Positions 1 to 9,408 of a stretch of DNA of 64,000 bases are shown here, one piece after another (position 1 is the first letter of the stretch; every line of letters begins with the position of its first letter). Under the pieces are notes generated by a model. The model had not been told where the DNA came from. It did no database searches and saw only the letters and a program-made list of their open reading frames with translations. Position numbers and translations under genes: made by a program. The stretch covers positions 2,403,501 through 2,467,500 of the forward strand of contig NZ_CP136628.1 of assembly GCF_032918005.1 (NCBI RefSeq). The letters run 5' to 3'. The stretch is from Bradyrhizobium sp. NDS-1 (lineage in GTDB: Bacteria; Pseudomonadota; Alphaproteobacteria; Rhizobiales; Xanthobacteraceae).

Positions 1-1137
1 AACACCCATGGCGCTGCTCTCGGCGGCGAAGCGATCAGGGCCGTCATCGCCCAAGCGGGTGTCGATCCGGACGAAGTTGATGATGTTATCATGGGGGCCG
101 CGATGCAGCAGGGCACTACCGGCAACAACATTGCTCGGCAGGCCGCCCTGCGCGGCGGCCTGCCAAAAGCCGTCTCCGGTATGACGATTGACCGTCAGTG
201 TTCGTCGGGCTTGATGGCTGTGGCGACCGCGGCCAAATACATCGTCCAGGATGGCGCTCCGATCGCCATTGGTGCTGGCGTAGAGTCGATCAGTCTGGTG
301 CAGAACGACAAGTCCAACCACTTCATGGCGTTCGATCCCTGGCTAACCGAGCACGTGCCCGAGCTTTGGGTCTCGATGATCGAGACGGCCGAGATCGTAG
401 CGGAGCGGTACGGCATCAGCCGCGAGGCCCAAGACGAGTACGCGCTTCAGTCCCAACTCCGCACCGCTAGGGCTCAGGCCGAAAGCCGCTTCGCTGACGA
501 GATCGTTCCGGTCAACTCGGTGATGAAAGTGCTAGTCAACAAGGAAACGGGCGAGACAGCTGACAAGGAGGTTGTGATCATCGCCGATGAGGGAAATCGG
601 CCGCGGACGACGCTAGACGACCTCAAGAAGCTGTCTCCTGTCTTCAAGGGCGGCCGCTACGTGAAGGAAGGCAAATACATCACGGCCGGCAACGCCAGCC
701 AGCTCTCGGACGGCGCTGCAGCGGTCCTGCTCATGGAACGTAAGGAGGCCGAGAAGCGCGGCCTGAAGGCTCTCGGTGCATACCGCGGCATGGCTGTCGC
801 CGGCTGCGGGCCCGAGGAGATGGGCATCGGTCCGGTTTTCGCGATACCCAAGCTTCTCGAGCGCAACGGCCTCAGGGTCGAGGACATTGACATCTGGGAG
901 CTGAACGAGGCCTTTGCCTCCCAGGTGCTCTACTGTCGCGACAAGCTAGGCATCCCGAACGAAAAACTAAATGTCTCGGGCGGCGCAATCTCCATCGGTC
1001 ACCCCTACGGCATGACCGGTGCCCGTTGCACCGCTCATCTGATGTACGAGGGAGGGCGCCGCGGCGCGAAGTACGGTGTGGTCACCATGTGCGTGGGCGG
1101 CGGCATGGGCGCCGCAGGCTTGTTCGAAATCTTCTGA
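1..1137 (+). CDS. Acetyl-CoA acetyltransferase (thiolase), 5' end outside window
   Basis: Thiolase-family enzyme that condenses or cleaves acyl-CoA chains (acetyl transfer to or from CoA) in the cytoplasm. The frame is open from base 1, so the true start lies outside; about 378 residues are visible against a family length near 390. All catalytic parts are seen: the nucleophilic Cys in [10 protein letters not shown], the NEAFASQ motif, the His of [12 protein letters not shown] and the C-terminal Cys in [11 protein letters not shown]. Biosynthetic and degradative thiolases cannot be told apart here. With the CoA ligase, CoA transferase and BKACE genes further on, a role in CoA-ester catabolism is a reasonable inference. 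No downstream gene is close enough to form an operon. Confidence 0.93.
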   Translation, partial: NTHGAALGGEAIRAVIAQAGVDPDEVDDVIMGAAMQQGTTGNNIARQAALRGGLPKAVSGMTIDRQCSSGLMAVATAAKYIVQDGAPIAIGAGVESISLVQNDKSNHFMAFDPWLTEHVPELWVSMIETAEIVAERYGISREAQDEYALQSQLRTARAQAESRFADEIVPVNSVMKVLVNKETGETADKEVVIIADEGNRPRTTLDDLKKLSPVFKGGRYVKEGKYITAGNASQLSDGAAAVLLMERKEAEKRGLKALGAYRGMAVAGCGPEEMGIGPVFAIPKLLERNGLRVEDIDIWELNEAFASQVLYCRDKLGIPNEKLNVSGGAISIGHPYGMTGARCTAHLMYEGGRRGAKYGVVTMCVGGGMGAAGLFEIF

Positions 1138-1987
1138 GGCCTGATGAGTTGGTGGCGTATTATCGGATTTGAGAAACTGGCGTGTTCGCAATCTCACGTG
1201 CCCGGTTCGAGCAAGCAGACAGCCTGCGTCCTGGAGCGTTGGCGAAGCCAAGGTGAACCTGAGAGCCCTGGCAGGACAGCGTCGATCGGGCGTCCTGGTC
1301 CGTCGGCGCGCCATAACGTAGATTTCGCTTCTATGGCTTGTTACCGATCATGCGGTCGGAGCCGCAACTCGCGGTTGCTCTTTGCGGTGACTTCGAGCGC
1401 CTGGCGGTGGCTGCGTATTAGGCCAAGCTCACGAGACGTTCGCGGTGCGCCGTTATCGGCGAACGTTCGGTCATCGCGCTAAAAACGTTCGATCGAAGCC
1501 AATGGACGTCAAACTGAATAGCGGCCCGAGCCATGAACCGGTTGCGCGTGCGTGGACAAGTTTTCTGCGGTCGATCTATAGGTACTGCGCTGTACGAGCA
1601 ACGTGGCAAACTGTTGCTCGCGCGTGAATAAAGCGCGGTGAACGAAAGGCACAGGAATGTGTCTTTGTTCCAGCTGGGATAAACGGTTACCAGCATTCAC
1701 CACCCGGATGAGGCTAGCGCGAAAACTTCGAGTTTGCCGGCCCGACGCAGAAATTCGACTGTTGGAGCCTCTCCTTTCGCGGAAATCTGCTCAAAGAGTT
1801 GGCTAACGTTTTCGTGAAAGCCGAGAGAGCCGTCCATCAGTCGCAGTGCTGGCGATGCGAGCGAAGCTTCTTTGACGAACCGAAGGTGTCTTCGAGCGTC
1901 TGCGTTCTCGGCCTCTCGAAAGGCTACAAGAGGCTACGGGCGCCGCGGCACTCAAAGTTGCGGGACGCGCGGGAGGAACGAGAGTTG
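1138..1987. other. Intergenic stretch, no gene recognised
   Basis: About 850 bases between the thiolase and the ABC ATPase. Short open frames exist but none resembles a known protein. The frame of the downstream ATPase is open back to about 1799, but those codons read as low-quality Arg/Ser-rich sequence and are not taken as coding. One inverted repeat is listed separately. Confidence 0.5.
1436..1466. repeat. Inverted repeat ACGTTCGC / GCGAACGT
   Basis: Perfect 8-base arms (1436-1443 and 1459-1466) around a 15-base spacer, in non-coding DNA. No T-run follows, so it is not a typical terminator. It could be an operator or a leftover of a mobile element end. Confidence 0.3.
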
Positions 1988-3082
1988 ATGCCAAGCACGA
2001 ACGATGCGTTTGTCAGGTTTTGGAATATTCAGAAGACTTATGACGGCGAGACGCTCGTCGTTAAGAATCTCAACATGGAGATCGAGCGGGGCGAGTTTCT
2101 GACGATGCTGGGGCCTTCCGGCTCCGGCAAGACGACGACACTCATGATGCTGGCGGGCTTCGAGGCGCCCACCCATGGTTCGATCCTGCTGGCGGGTCGG
2201 TCGATCGAGAAGGTGCCGCCACATAAGCGCGACATCGGCATGGTGTTCCAAAATTACGCTCTCTTTCCGCATATGACTGTGGAAGAGAATCTTGCCTTCC
2301 CTCTCAAAGTTCGAAAAGTCGGCAAGGCCGAGGCCGAGGCCCGGATCGGGCGGGCGCTCGATATGGTTCGGCTCGGCGCCTATGGCCGGCGCCGACCGGG
2401 CCAGCTTTCTGGCGGCCAGCAGCAGCGTGTCGCGCTGGCCCGCGCGCTCGTCTTCGATCCCAAGCTCGTGCTGATGGACGAGCCGCTCGGCGCGCTGGAC
2501 AAACAGCTGCGCGAGCACATGCAGCTTGAGATCAAGCATATCCACGAGGATCTCGGCGTCACCGTGGTCTATGTGACGCATGATCAGGGCGAGGCGCTGA
2601 CCATGTCGGACCGCATAGCGGTGTTCAACGACGGGGCTATCCAGCAGCTCGCTGCGCCGGCTGAGCTCTACGAGCGGCCGCAAAACGCTTTTGTCGCCGA
2701 GTTCATCGGCGAAAACAACCGGCTGCATGGGAAGATTGTGGCGATGAACGGCAGGACCTGCACCGTGGAGATTCCGAGCGCCGGCACCGTGCAGGCGCTG
2801 GCCATCAACGTCGAGACGGCTGGCCGGCCGACCGTGCTGTCGTTGCGGCCAGAGCGAGTGAAGTTGAATCCGGCGCCTGGCTCGCTGCCTAATGTGTTTA
2901 GCGCGCGTGTTACTGAGTTGATCTATTTGGGTGATCACGTTCGCACCCGTGTCTCGGTGTGCGGCCACGAGGATTTCGTGATCAAGCTGCCGAATTCGGA
3001 AGGTGCGGCACACCTCGAGCCTGGCGCGGAGATCACCATCGGGTGGAAAACCGAGGATTGCCGGGCGCTCGACGCGTCGTAA
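1988..3082 (+). CDS. ABC transporter ATP-binding protein, PotA-like (polyamine/opine type)
   Basis: ATPase subunit of a spermidine/putrescine-type importer. From the chosen start the protein has 364 residues, normal for PotA-like subunits. Walker A is GPSGSGKTT, the signature is [15 protein letters not shown], Walker B is [12 protein letters not shown] and the H-loop is in VTHDQGEAL; a TOBE domain occupies the last ~120 residues. The start at 1988 has a GGGAGGA ribosome site at 1971-1977 and matches the family N-terminus; an earlier in-frame ATG at 1799 would add 63 unlikely residues. A binding protein gene follows 88 bases downstream, probably in the same transcript. No permease gene lies nearby, so it may serve permeases encoded elsewhere. 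Confidence 0.93.
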   Translation: MPSTNDAFVRFWNIQKTYDGETLVVKNLNMEIERGEFLTMLGPSGSGKTTTLMMLAGFEAPTHGSILLAGRSIEKVPPHKRDIGMVFQNYALFPHMTVEENLAFPLKVRKVGKAEAEARIGRALDMVRLGAYGRRRPGQLSGGQQQRVALARALVFDPKLVLMDEPLGALDKQLREHMQLEIKHIHEDLGVTVVYVTHDQGEALTMSDRIAVFNDGAIQQLAAPAELYERPQNAFVAEFIGENNRLHGKIVAMNGRTCTVEIPSAGTVQALAINVETAGRPTVLSLRPERVKLNPAPGSLPNVFSARVTELIYLGDHVRTRVSVCGHEDFVIKLPNSEGAAHLEPGAEITIGWKTEDCRALDAS

Positions 3083-3170
3083 TGGCGGCAGAGGCAACCC
3101 GCAACCAGGTGGGATAGGACTTCAGGAGCGCTGCTTCCATCGGAGCGGCACAACAGGGAGAGAGCAGAAG

Positions 3171-4235
3171 ATGAGCGACTTATTGAGAGCCGCCAGTGCT
3201 CTGGCGGTGACGGGCTTGGTAGCGGCGATATTCGCGTCGCCGAAACCTGTCTTTGCCGGTGATCATCTCGCGATCACTTCGGGAGGGGGGGCGTTCCAGC
3301 AGGTCCAGCGCAAAGTTCTCTTCGAGCCGTTCTCGAAGGCGACCGGGATTAACATCACTGAAGACGAGTACGATTACAGCGCCTCCAAAATCCGCGCCAT
3401 GGTCCAGACCAAGACCGTCAGCTGGGACGTAGTCTTCGTCACTGCTGGGGCGGCCGTTCAATTGTGCGCGGACGGTGTCATCGAGACGCTAGACTGGAAG
3501 ACGTTAGGCCTCGACAGGGCCAAGTTCATGGGAGCCGACAAGAATGACTGTGGGTTGCCCGATTCAACTTCAGCGACAGTAATAACTTATGACAAAGATA
3601 AGCTGCCGAATGGCCCAAAGACAATCGCCGACCTGTTCGATCTCCAGAAATACCCCGGCAAAAGAGGACTATGGAAAGGGGCGGCAATTAACCTCGAATG
3701 GGCGTTAATCGCCGATGGCGTGGCGATCAAGGACGTCTACAAGGTCCTCAACACGCCTGCGGGAGTAGATCGCGCGTTTAAGAAGCTCGACACAATTAAA
3801 AGGGACGTTGTCTGGTGGGAGACTGGCGCACAGCCGCCGCAGCTTCTCGCCGATGCCCAAGTTATCATGACGGCTGCCTACAACGGCCGTATCTACGATG
3901 CCGTTAAGAATTCCGGGAAGCATTTCGAGATCATGTGGGATGGGGCAGTGCTGAACGGTGTTGCCTGGGTAATTCCCAAAGGCACTTCGCGGCTAGACGA
4001 AGCCTACAAATTCATCGCCTTCGCCGGTTCACCCCGGGCTCAGGCCGACGTGATGAACCTCACCGCCTACGGACCCGCCAACAAGGACGCGATGGCACTC
4101 ATTGATCCCGCGGTTTTGCCCAATCTTCCTAATGCACCGGACCACATTGATAATGCAGTCCTGCAGGATCCAGTCTTCTGGAGCGAGAAAAACGACGAAC
4201 TACGCCAGCGCTTTAATACGTGGCTCGCAAAGTAG
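3171..4235 (+). CDS. Periplasmic ABC substrate-binding protein, PotD/PotF-like (paralogue 1)
   Basis: Extracellular solute-binding protein for an ABC importer, 354 residues. A Sec signal peptide covers about residues 1-29 (hydrophobic ALAVTGLVAAIFASP, cleavage probably after PVFA). The mature protein begins GDHLAITSGGGAF, like iron/polyamine-type family 1 binding proteins. The start follows a purine-rich CAGGGAGAGAG site. It is the likely partner of the ATPase just upstream. It is clearly paralogous to the proteins at 5986 and 9409 (shared YDKDKLPNGPKTIAD, EWALIADGV and GPANKDAMAL blocks), so ligand specificity may differ between the three. The ligand is not evident from the sequence. Confidence 0.9.
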   Translation: MSDLLRAASALAVTGLVAAIFASPKPVFAGDHLAITSGGGAFQQVQRKVLFEPFSKATGINITEDEYDYSASKIRAMVQTKTVSWDVVFVTAGAAVQLCADGVIETLDWKTLGLDRAKFMGADKNDCGLPDSTSATVITYDKDKLPNGPKTIADLFDLQKYPGKRGLWKGAAINLEWALIADGVAIKDVYKVLNTPAGVDRAFKKLDTIKRDVVWWETGAQPPQLLADAQVIMTAAYNGRIYDAVKNSGKHFEIMWDGAVLNGVAWVIPKGTSRLDEAYKFIAFAGSPRAQADVMNLTAYGPANKDAMALIDPAVLPNLPNAPDHIDNAVLQDPVFWSEKNDELRQRFNTWLAK

Positions 4236-4249
4236 CCCCGAATGATGTA

Positions 4250-4280
4250 GCGGCGAGGTGGTTTGTGTTTTCCTCGCCGC
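4250..4280 (+). terminator. Hairpin after binding-protein gene 1
   Basis: Nine-base perfect stem GCGGCGAGG / CCTCGCCGC (4250-4258 and 4272-4280), 13-base loop, 14 bases after the stop codon. There is no clear T-run. A similar hairpin follows the paralogue ending at 7050, which supports a shared transcript-end or mRNA-stabilising role. Confidence 0.5.
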
Positions 4281-4420
4281 ATTCAACGGACGAAGCGCAA
4301 GAAGATCGGTGCCGACGAGCATTTTGATTCACTGGCAGATGGCATTAGTGCGGAGGCATGGCCGAAAGAGCCGCGCCCGGCCTCATGAGAACATTTCTCG
4401 ATCAGAAAGCTAGGGGACAC

Positions 4421-5653
4421 ATGGACAAGACGGCGCCTATCATTTGGCAACTGCCGATCCAGCGCGCCCACCATCTGTCTGGCAGCGCAGGCGTGTTAAG
4501 TTTCATAGGCGGAGCGGGCGATTTCGATGCAGCGGGTCGGATCCGCAATCCTGACGACTTCGAGAGGCAAATCCAAGGCGCCATGGCGAATGTGGCGGAA
4601 GCGCTCGCGGTGGAATCCTGTAACCTCGATGACGTCGTGCGGCTTAAGGCGCACTACACTGCCGAACGTAACGACTGGGAGGTGATTGCAGCCCTCGCCC
4701 GTTTCTTCACGACCGACCCAATGCCTGCGATCAGCACGGTACCGGAGCCCTTGCAGCCTTTCTCAGGCCAGACAATTCAGATCCAGGCGATCGCCCAACG
4801 GGGCTGGCGGACACATTCCGACATCCGATCCGTGCCGCGCCCTTTGCCGCAGCGCAGGAGAGCTCTCTTTGACGACCGGACGGTCACCGCTGGCCTGCGC
4901 ACCGGTGAGTTCATCGCTGTGGCCAACCGCACGGCGGAGGATGTCGACGGTACGATGCTGCATCCAGACGACGGCGCGGCCCAGACCCACTTCATCATGG
5001 CGAAGCACGCCAAGACGCTTGCTGCGCTCGGCGCTTCCTTCCAGGATTCCGTCAAGATGGAAGGCTATTATTTCGGTACGACGCGCGAGCAATGGGTGCC
5101 GCTTGCCGAGGCGCGGGCGAGTCACTTTCGTGAGCCGGGCCCGCCGGCGACAGTGGTGCCTTGTCACCGCCTCAACCCAGAGGGAGCGTTGACCAAGATT
5201 GAGGTGATGGCCATGCGAGAGCTGTGGAACGGCTTCGACAAATACATCCCGCGTGAGGATCATTGGCCTAAGCGGGTGTGGGATTGGCCGATACCTCTGC
5301 CCTATCGTCAGGCGATCAGGCTGCGCGATACTATATGGCTCGGCGGCCAAGTGCCGTCGCGTCCCTACAGCAACAAAGGATTGCGCGTGCTGGACGGTCA
5401 GCTCCTGCCGCAGACGCGATTCACGATGAGCTATATTGAGGACTTGCTTCGCTCGTTCGAGCGGAGGCCGGCGGACCTGAAGCTGATGGTCTGCTATTTC
5501 ATCTCGACCGGTACGGAGGCGGAAACAATAGCTTTTGCCGCGACACTCGGTGATTACGTCGGTGGAGCACTTCCAGCAATGACGCTTGTGCCGAAGCCCA
5601 TGATGCACAGTCCCGGCATTACCGTGGAGATCTGGGGCGTGGCGCAGGGCTGA
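4421..5653 (+). CDS. RidA family protein with two RidA-like domains
   Basis: RidA (YjgF/UK114) proteins hydrolyse reactive enamines and imines released by PLP enzymes and amine oxidases. This 410-residue protein is about three times the single-domain length. The first domain lies near residues 15-125 and contains FTTDPMPAISTVPEPLQP; the second is C-terminal (from IWLGGQVPSRPYSNKG to ALPAMTLVPKPMMHSP). The middle is less clear and may be a third, degenerate unit. The ATG at 4421 follows AGGGGA closely; an in-frame ATG at 4358 would add 21 residues and cannot be excluded. Lying between two binding-protein genes on the same strand, it probably clears by-products from catabolism of the imported amine. 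Confidence 0.8.
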   Translation: MDKTAPIIWQLPIQRAHHLSGSAGVLSFIGGAGDFDAAGRIRNPDDFERQIQGAMANVAEALAVESCNLDDVVRLKAHYTAERNDWEVIAALARFFTTDPMPAISTVPEPLQPFSGQTIQIQAIAQRGWRTHSDIRSVPRPLPQRRRALFDDRTVTAGLRTGEFIAVANRTAEDVDGTMLHPDDGAAQTHFIMAKHAKTLAALGASFQDSVKMEGYYFGTTREQWVPLAEARASHFREPGPPATVVPCHRLNPEGALTKIEVMAMRELWNGFDKYIPREDHWPKRVWDWPIPLPYRQAIRLRDTIWLGGQVPSRPYSNKGLRVLDGQLLPQTRFTMSYIEDLLRSFERRPADLKLMVCYFISTGTEAETIAFAATLGDYVGGALPAMTLVPKPMMHSPGITVEIWGVAQG

Positions 5654-5985
5654 GCGCTCCGTTTCACTCGATAGGAAAATCTTTGGCCGGTTCACTGCCA
5701 TCACTATGAAGGATGAGACGTCGCCTATTATTCCTCGGCACCCTGAGTTTAATGGGCAGAGGGAGGCCGGGTGCACGACGGGGAGGCTATCGGACAATCC
5801 ATGCCCGCGCGTCCCAGTGAAACGTACCAAGCGGATGCAGCTAGAACTCACGGAGTATGCTGAGGAGGAGAGTGGCGCGACTTGGCACTGCGCGGTGTTG
5901 AGCGTTTAGCGCCTGATCCTCTGGCCACTGATGGTTTCGGGTAGGCCACCCTATCCAAAGACGCATAATCGGGAGGAAAAAGAAG
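5654..5985. other. Intergenic stretch
   Basis: 332 bases between the RidA gene and the second binding protein. It holds a short open frame with a GAGGAGAG motif near its end but nothing recognisable. It presumably carries the promoter or leader for the gene at 5986. Confidence 0.4.
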
Positions 5986-7050
5986 ATGAGGAACTCGTTC
6001 ATACTTATCGGTGCTCTGGTCGCGAGCAGCTTGGCAGCGGCATTGCTTGCGCCGGTAGCCCGCGCCTTTGCCGACGATCAGCTTACGATTACTAGCTGGG
6101 GCGGCGCGTATCAGATGAGCCAGCGCAAGGCCTATTTTGAATCTTATGCAAGACAGACCGGCACAAAGATTACAGAGGACCAGTACACCGGTGAGATCTC
6201 CAAAATCCGAGCTATGGTCGAATCGAGGAGCATCAATTGGGATGTGCTAGACATCTCTTCGCGGGCTGCCATACAGGCCTGTGCCGAAGGTATGATCGAG
6301 ACCATCGACTGGAAAAAGTTGGGCCTCGATCGGTCCAGGTTCACGGGGGCGGACAAGTTCGACTGCGCAGTGCCATCTATTGTCTACGCTACGATCTTTG
6401 CTTACGACAAGGACAGGTTGCCGAATGGCCCAAAGACTCTCGCCGACGTGTTCGACACACAGAGATTCCCTGGTAAGCGGGGACTCTACAAGAGTCCCGG
6501 TTACAATCTCGAATGGGCGCTGATCGCCGACGGTGTGATGATTGAGGACGTCTACAATGTCCTCCGCACGGCTGAGGGAGTCGATCGAGCTTTCAAAAAA
6601 CTCGACACGATCAAGAATGACATCGTCTGGTGGCAGGCCGGCGCCCAAGCGCCGCAACTTCTCGCGGATGGTCAGGTCGTGATGACCGCGGCTTGGAACG
6701 GCCGGATCTATGACGTAAACAAGAACTCCGGCAAGCACTTCGAAATCATGTGGGAAGCACAGATATTGGACTGGAACTTGTGGGCGATTCCCAAGGGCAA
6801 TCCACGGTTGGAAGCTGCTTACAGGTTTATCGTCTTTGCCAGCTCGCCAGCGGCACAGGCCGACCAGACTCATTATATTCCATACGGGCCCGCAAATAAG
6901 GACGCGATCGCGCTCATTGAACCTGCAGTCCTGCCGCACCTGCCCACCGCGCCCCACAATATGGCTAACGCGCTGCTCTTCGACCCCGTCTTTTGGGCTG
7001 ATAGAGGTGAAGAGCTGCAGCAGCGGTTTACCGCTTGGCTCGCGAAATAA
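5986..7050 (+). CDS. Periplasmic ABC substrate-binding protein, PotD/PotF-like (paralogue 2)
   Basis: Binding protein of 354 residues, same family and length as the protein at 3171. The signal peptide includes LIGALVASSLAAALLAPVA with probable cleavage near ARAFA-DDQ; the mature protein begins DDQLTITSWGGAYQ. The start has a strong GGGAGGAAAAAG ribosome site. Differences from paralogue 1 cluster in probable ligand-pocket regions (SRAAIQACAEG, WEAQILDWNLWAIP), so it may bind a related but different solute. No permease or ATPase gene is adjacent; it may share the ATPase at 1988. Confidence 0.9.
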   Translation: MRNSFILIGALVASSLAAALLAPVARAFADDQLTITSWGGAYQMSQRKAYFESYARQTGTKITEDQYTGEISKIRAMVESRSINWDVLDISSRAAIQACAEGMIETIDWKKLGLDRSRFTGADKFDCAVPSIVYATIFAYDKDRLPNGPKTLADVFDTQRFPGKRGLYKSPGYNLEWALIADGVMIEDVYNVLRTAEGVDRAFKKLDTIKNDIVWWQAGAQAPQLLADGQVVMTAAWNGRIYDVNKNSGKHFEIMWEAQILDWNLWAIPKGNPRLEAAYRFIVFASSPAAQADQTHYIPYGPANKDAIALIEPAVLPHLPTAPHNMANALLFDPVFWADRGEELQQRFTAWLAK

Positions 7051-7057
7051 CTTAAAA

Positions 7058-7087
7058 GCGGCGAGGGGACTTCTTTCACCCCGCCGC
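7058..7087 (+). terminator. Hairpin after binding-protein gene 2
   Basis: GCGGCG-A-GGGG pairs with CCCCGCCGC (one bulged A) around a 10-base loop, starting 7 bases after the stop. It closely resembles the hairpin after the paralogue at 3171, so gene and hairpin were probably duplicated together. Confidence 0.5.
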
Positions 7088-8432
7088 CATCACACAGGCT
7101 GGTGTTGTCCCTACGAGGCTCCAAGATAAAGCGGAAAATTTCAACATGGACGCCGCCTTGGGGGGCCGACCGAACTCAAGAAGGATGACGGCGCCGATCA
7201 TCTGAATCTACCGAAGCTGAAACCCAGGCGTCTTGAGTTTCAGCAGCGGCGGTTTCGGGCTCCGGCAACCGGTGCCATGGTACGCGATCATCCAGGAGCT
7301 CACCAAAATGTCTGCCGCGGAGACAATCCCAGCGGACCGTACCGCAAGCTTCCACAACGGCTCGTTCCGTAACTTCCGCGACTGCGCTGGTCCTAGCTAC
7401 GTACGGCGGGTGGTGACGATAGCAAGCGTCAGGCGGGGTAAAGATCCCGGCATCGGTGCTGCGGCGCTCCGCGCGCGATGTTGGATGTTCGACATCCATC
7501 GCCACCGACGGTTGATCGATGACTTTCGCGCACATACTGCAGGAGACATAAACCGGATTCTGCACAGGGGCAGCCACCGTACGAGCGCTACTTCTATCGG
7601 ACTGCTGCCAATGCCGCCACGTTACAAGAATTGGCAAAACTCACCTCGATTCTCGAAGTCTTCACTAGATCCGCGATGCGAGTTCAGTCGCTCATACAGG
7701 CGCGAAGGGGCTCGGCATGTTTGGTGCTCCGATGATAGTTGATCAACGGGCCACGAATAACTGGGACAGACGCGCCAGCATTGGACCCGTGATGACACCG
7801 AGAGGGCTGCAAGGTGTTGATAGCGGGATGAGATACCCGGAAGAAAGCGGCTTAAGATAACCTGGCCGAGATTGTCTCTGCGAGCGCGACTTTCGAATGT
7901 TAATGGGGCTCGAAGATAGACAAGCGCGCCTCTTAGAATTGACGGTCGGGAGCGTCGATCCTCAAGATTTGCCGATAATCGAATAGGCGACTCGGGCTCT
8001 TGGCCGAAGTCAAGAGGCAAACACCGGGCTCAGACATGAAATCGGCGCGCGCTTTGCAACCTACGTGATTGAAGATCTGGGAGCATACGGCTTAGTGGCG
8101 CCGCTGGGCGCCTCATGCCGCGCGACACGATTGTTGTCGTTGCCTATGACTTCTTCGATAAGGATGCAGAAAAGCATTCAGGCCTCGTGTCGCACTGAAA
8201 CCGAGACAATCGCATCGTGGCTAACTCGAGCGGATGAATTGCTCCCGTCCGACGGAAGCGTCAGCCGAGACGGCGCTCTTCCTTTGACTGTGCTAGCTCG
8301 CAAATTATTCTGTCGTGGCTCCAACCGGTGGGGCTGCTTCCAGAGACATGCGCACTCGCCGCAGGGGGTGTATAACGCTGGCATGGATCCTGCAATCGAT
8401 CTGTGGAGAGTTCGTCCGGAGCGGGCGTTTAG
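7088..8432. other. Long stretch of apparently decayed DNA
   Basis: About 1.3 kb without a convincing gene. Several medium open frames occur on both strands but none has family motifs. Around 7580-7720 one plus-strand frame reads like a helical protein piece (AATLQELAKLTSILEVF) with no assignable family. Probably remnants of lost genes. Confidence 0.4.
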
Positions 8433-9206
8433 CTACCTGCCCTCCTGAACGTCGTCGACGCGCACGCAGGCGCCGGTCACGAAGTCCGATGACGGTGAGA
8501 CCAGGAACAGCAACGTGCTGTCGAGTTGCGCCGGGTCACCGATGCGCGGCCGTGGAAATCCCTTCGCGATGTCGCCCACGCGTTGCAGCAGACCATCCAT
8601 CATTTCGGACGAGAAAGCACCGGGTGCGATCGTGTTGACATTGATGTTGAACTTTGCCCATTCGACCGCGAGCGCTTCGCTCATGCGCACCACTGCGGCC
8701 TTACTGACCGAATAGAGCGCAGCCCCGTTTCCACTATAGTGGTAGGCCGACGACGACGCGATGTTGACGATGCGGCCGGGAAGCTTTGCCCCGATCAATC
8801 GCCGCGCGACCTCGCAGGACAGTACGTAGGGCGCTCGGACATTCGTGTCTAGCACGAGATCGATCAGGTCGATCGACATCTTGGTTGCATGTTGCGCGTC
8901 AGGAACGCCCGCATTGTTGACAAGGATTGTCACAGGACCGAGCTGGCGCTCTGCTTCTGCGACAACCGACCTCAACTGGTCCGCATTCGTCACATCGAGC
9001 TGCAGCGGTATGGCTCTGCCGCCAGCAACGTTAATCTCTTCCGCGATGCTCTCGAGTCGCTCGAGCCGCCGCGCCGTCAACGCCACATGAGCCCCGCAAC
9101 GTGCGAGTGCCTTGGCGAACCGTACGCCCAGCCCCGACGATGCGCCGGTCACAAGTGCGGTCTGACCGCTCAAATCGATCGAAAAATTGGGAAGTGAAAA
9201 ATTCAT
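8433..9206 (-). CDS. Short-chain dehydrogenase/reductase (SDR)
   Basis: NAD(P)-dependent oxidoreductase of the classical SDR family, about 257 residues. The cofactor motif TGASSGLG is near residue 18, NNAG follows in ILVNNAGVP, and the catalytic Ser and Tyr-Lys are in SSSAYHYSG and YSVSK. The C-terminal region (IAPGAFSSEMMDG, VTGACVRVDDV) is typical. The ATG at 9206 is preferred; an in-frame GTG lies two codons upstream. The substrate, an alcohol or 3-hydroxyacyl compound, cannot be read from the sequence. It is transcribed on the minus strand, downstream of the binding protein at 9409. Confidence 0.9.
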   Translation of the reverse strand: MNFSLPNFSIDLSGQTALVTGASSGLGVRFAKALARCGAHVALTARRLERLESIAEEINVAGGRAIPLQLDVTNADQLRSVVAEAERQLGPVTILVNNAGVPDAQHATKMSIDLIDLVLDTNVRAPYVLSCEVARRLIGAKLPGRIVNIASSSAYHYSGNGAALYSVSKAAVVRMSEALAVEWAKFNINVNTIAPGAFSSEMMDGLLQRVGDIAKGFPRPRIGDPAQLDSTLLFLVSPSSDFVTGACVRVDDVQEGR

Positions 9207-9408
9207 AGGCACTCACGCTTTGACATGTTGAGAAGTCTGGAGCGGCTGGACTGCGCTTTAGTAAAGCATTTGATACAATCGATAGCGTTGGAGTCGTCGC
9301 GGGACAGCATCTCCAGAGAGCGCTATATAGGTAGCTCCTCGGCAGCATTTGTCCGCGAAGTGGAGGCGAAGATAGCGGAAGTCATCGCTACCGTGTCATC
9401 GTTGAGGC

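Noticed and set aside
1952..3097. A 381-codon open frame on the minus strand opposite the ABC ATPase
   Set aside because: It is the antisense shadow of a clear PotA-like gene; its translation has no family motif and is rich in Arg, His and Leu as expected from GC-rich coding DNA.
4763..5851. A 362-codon minus-strand frame opposite the RidA gene
   Set aside because: Antisense shadow; the plus strand has clear RidA motifs while this frame has none.
6028..6050. A sigma-54-like GG-N10-GC promoter pattern (TGGCAGCGGCATTGCTT)
   Set aside because: It lies within the signal-peptide codons of the binding protein at 5986 and no gene starts at a suitable distance; probably chance.
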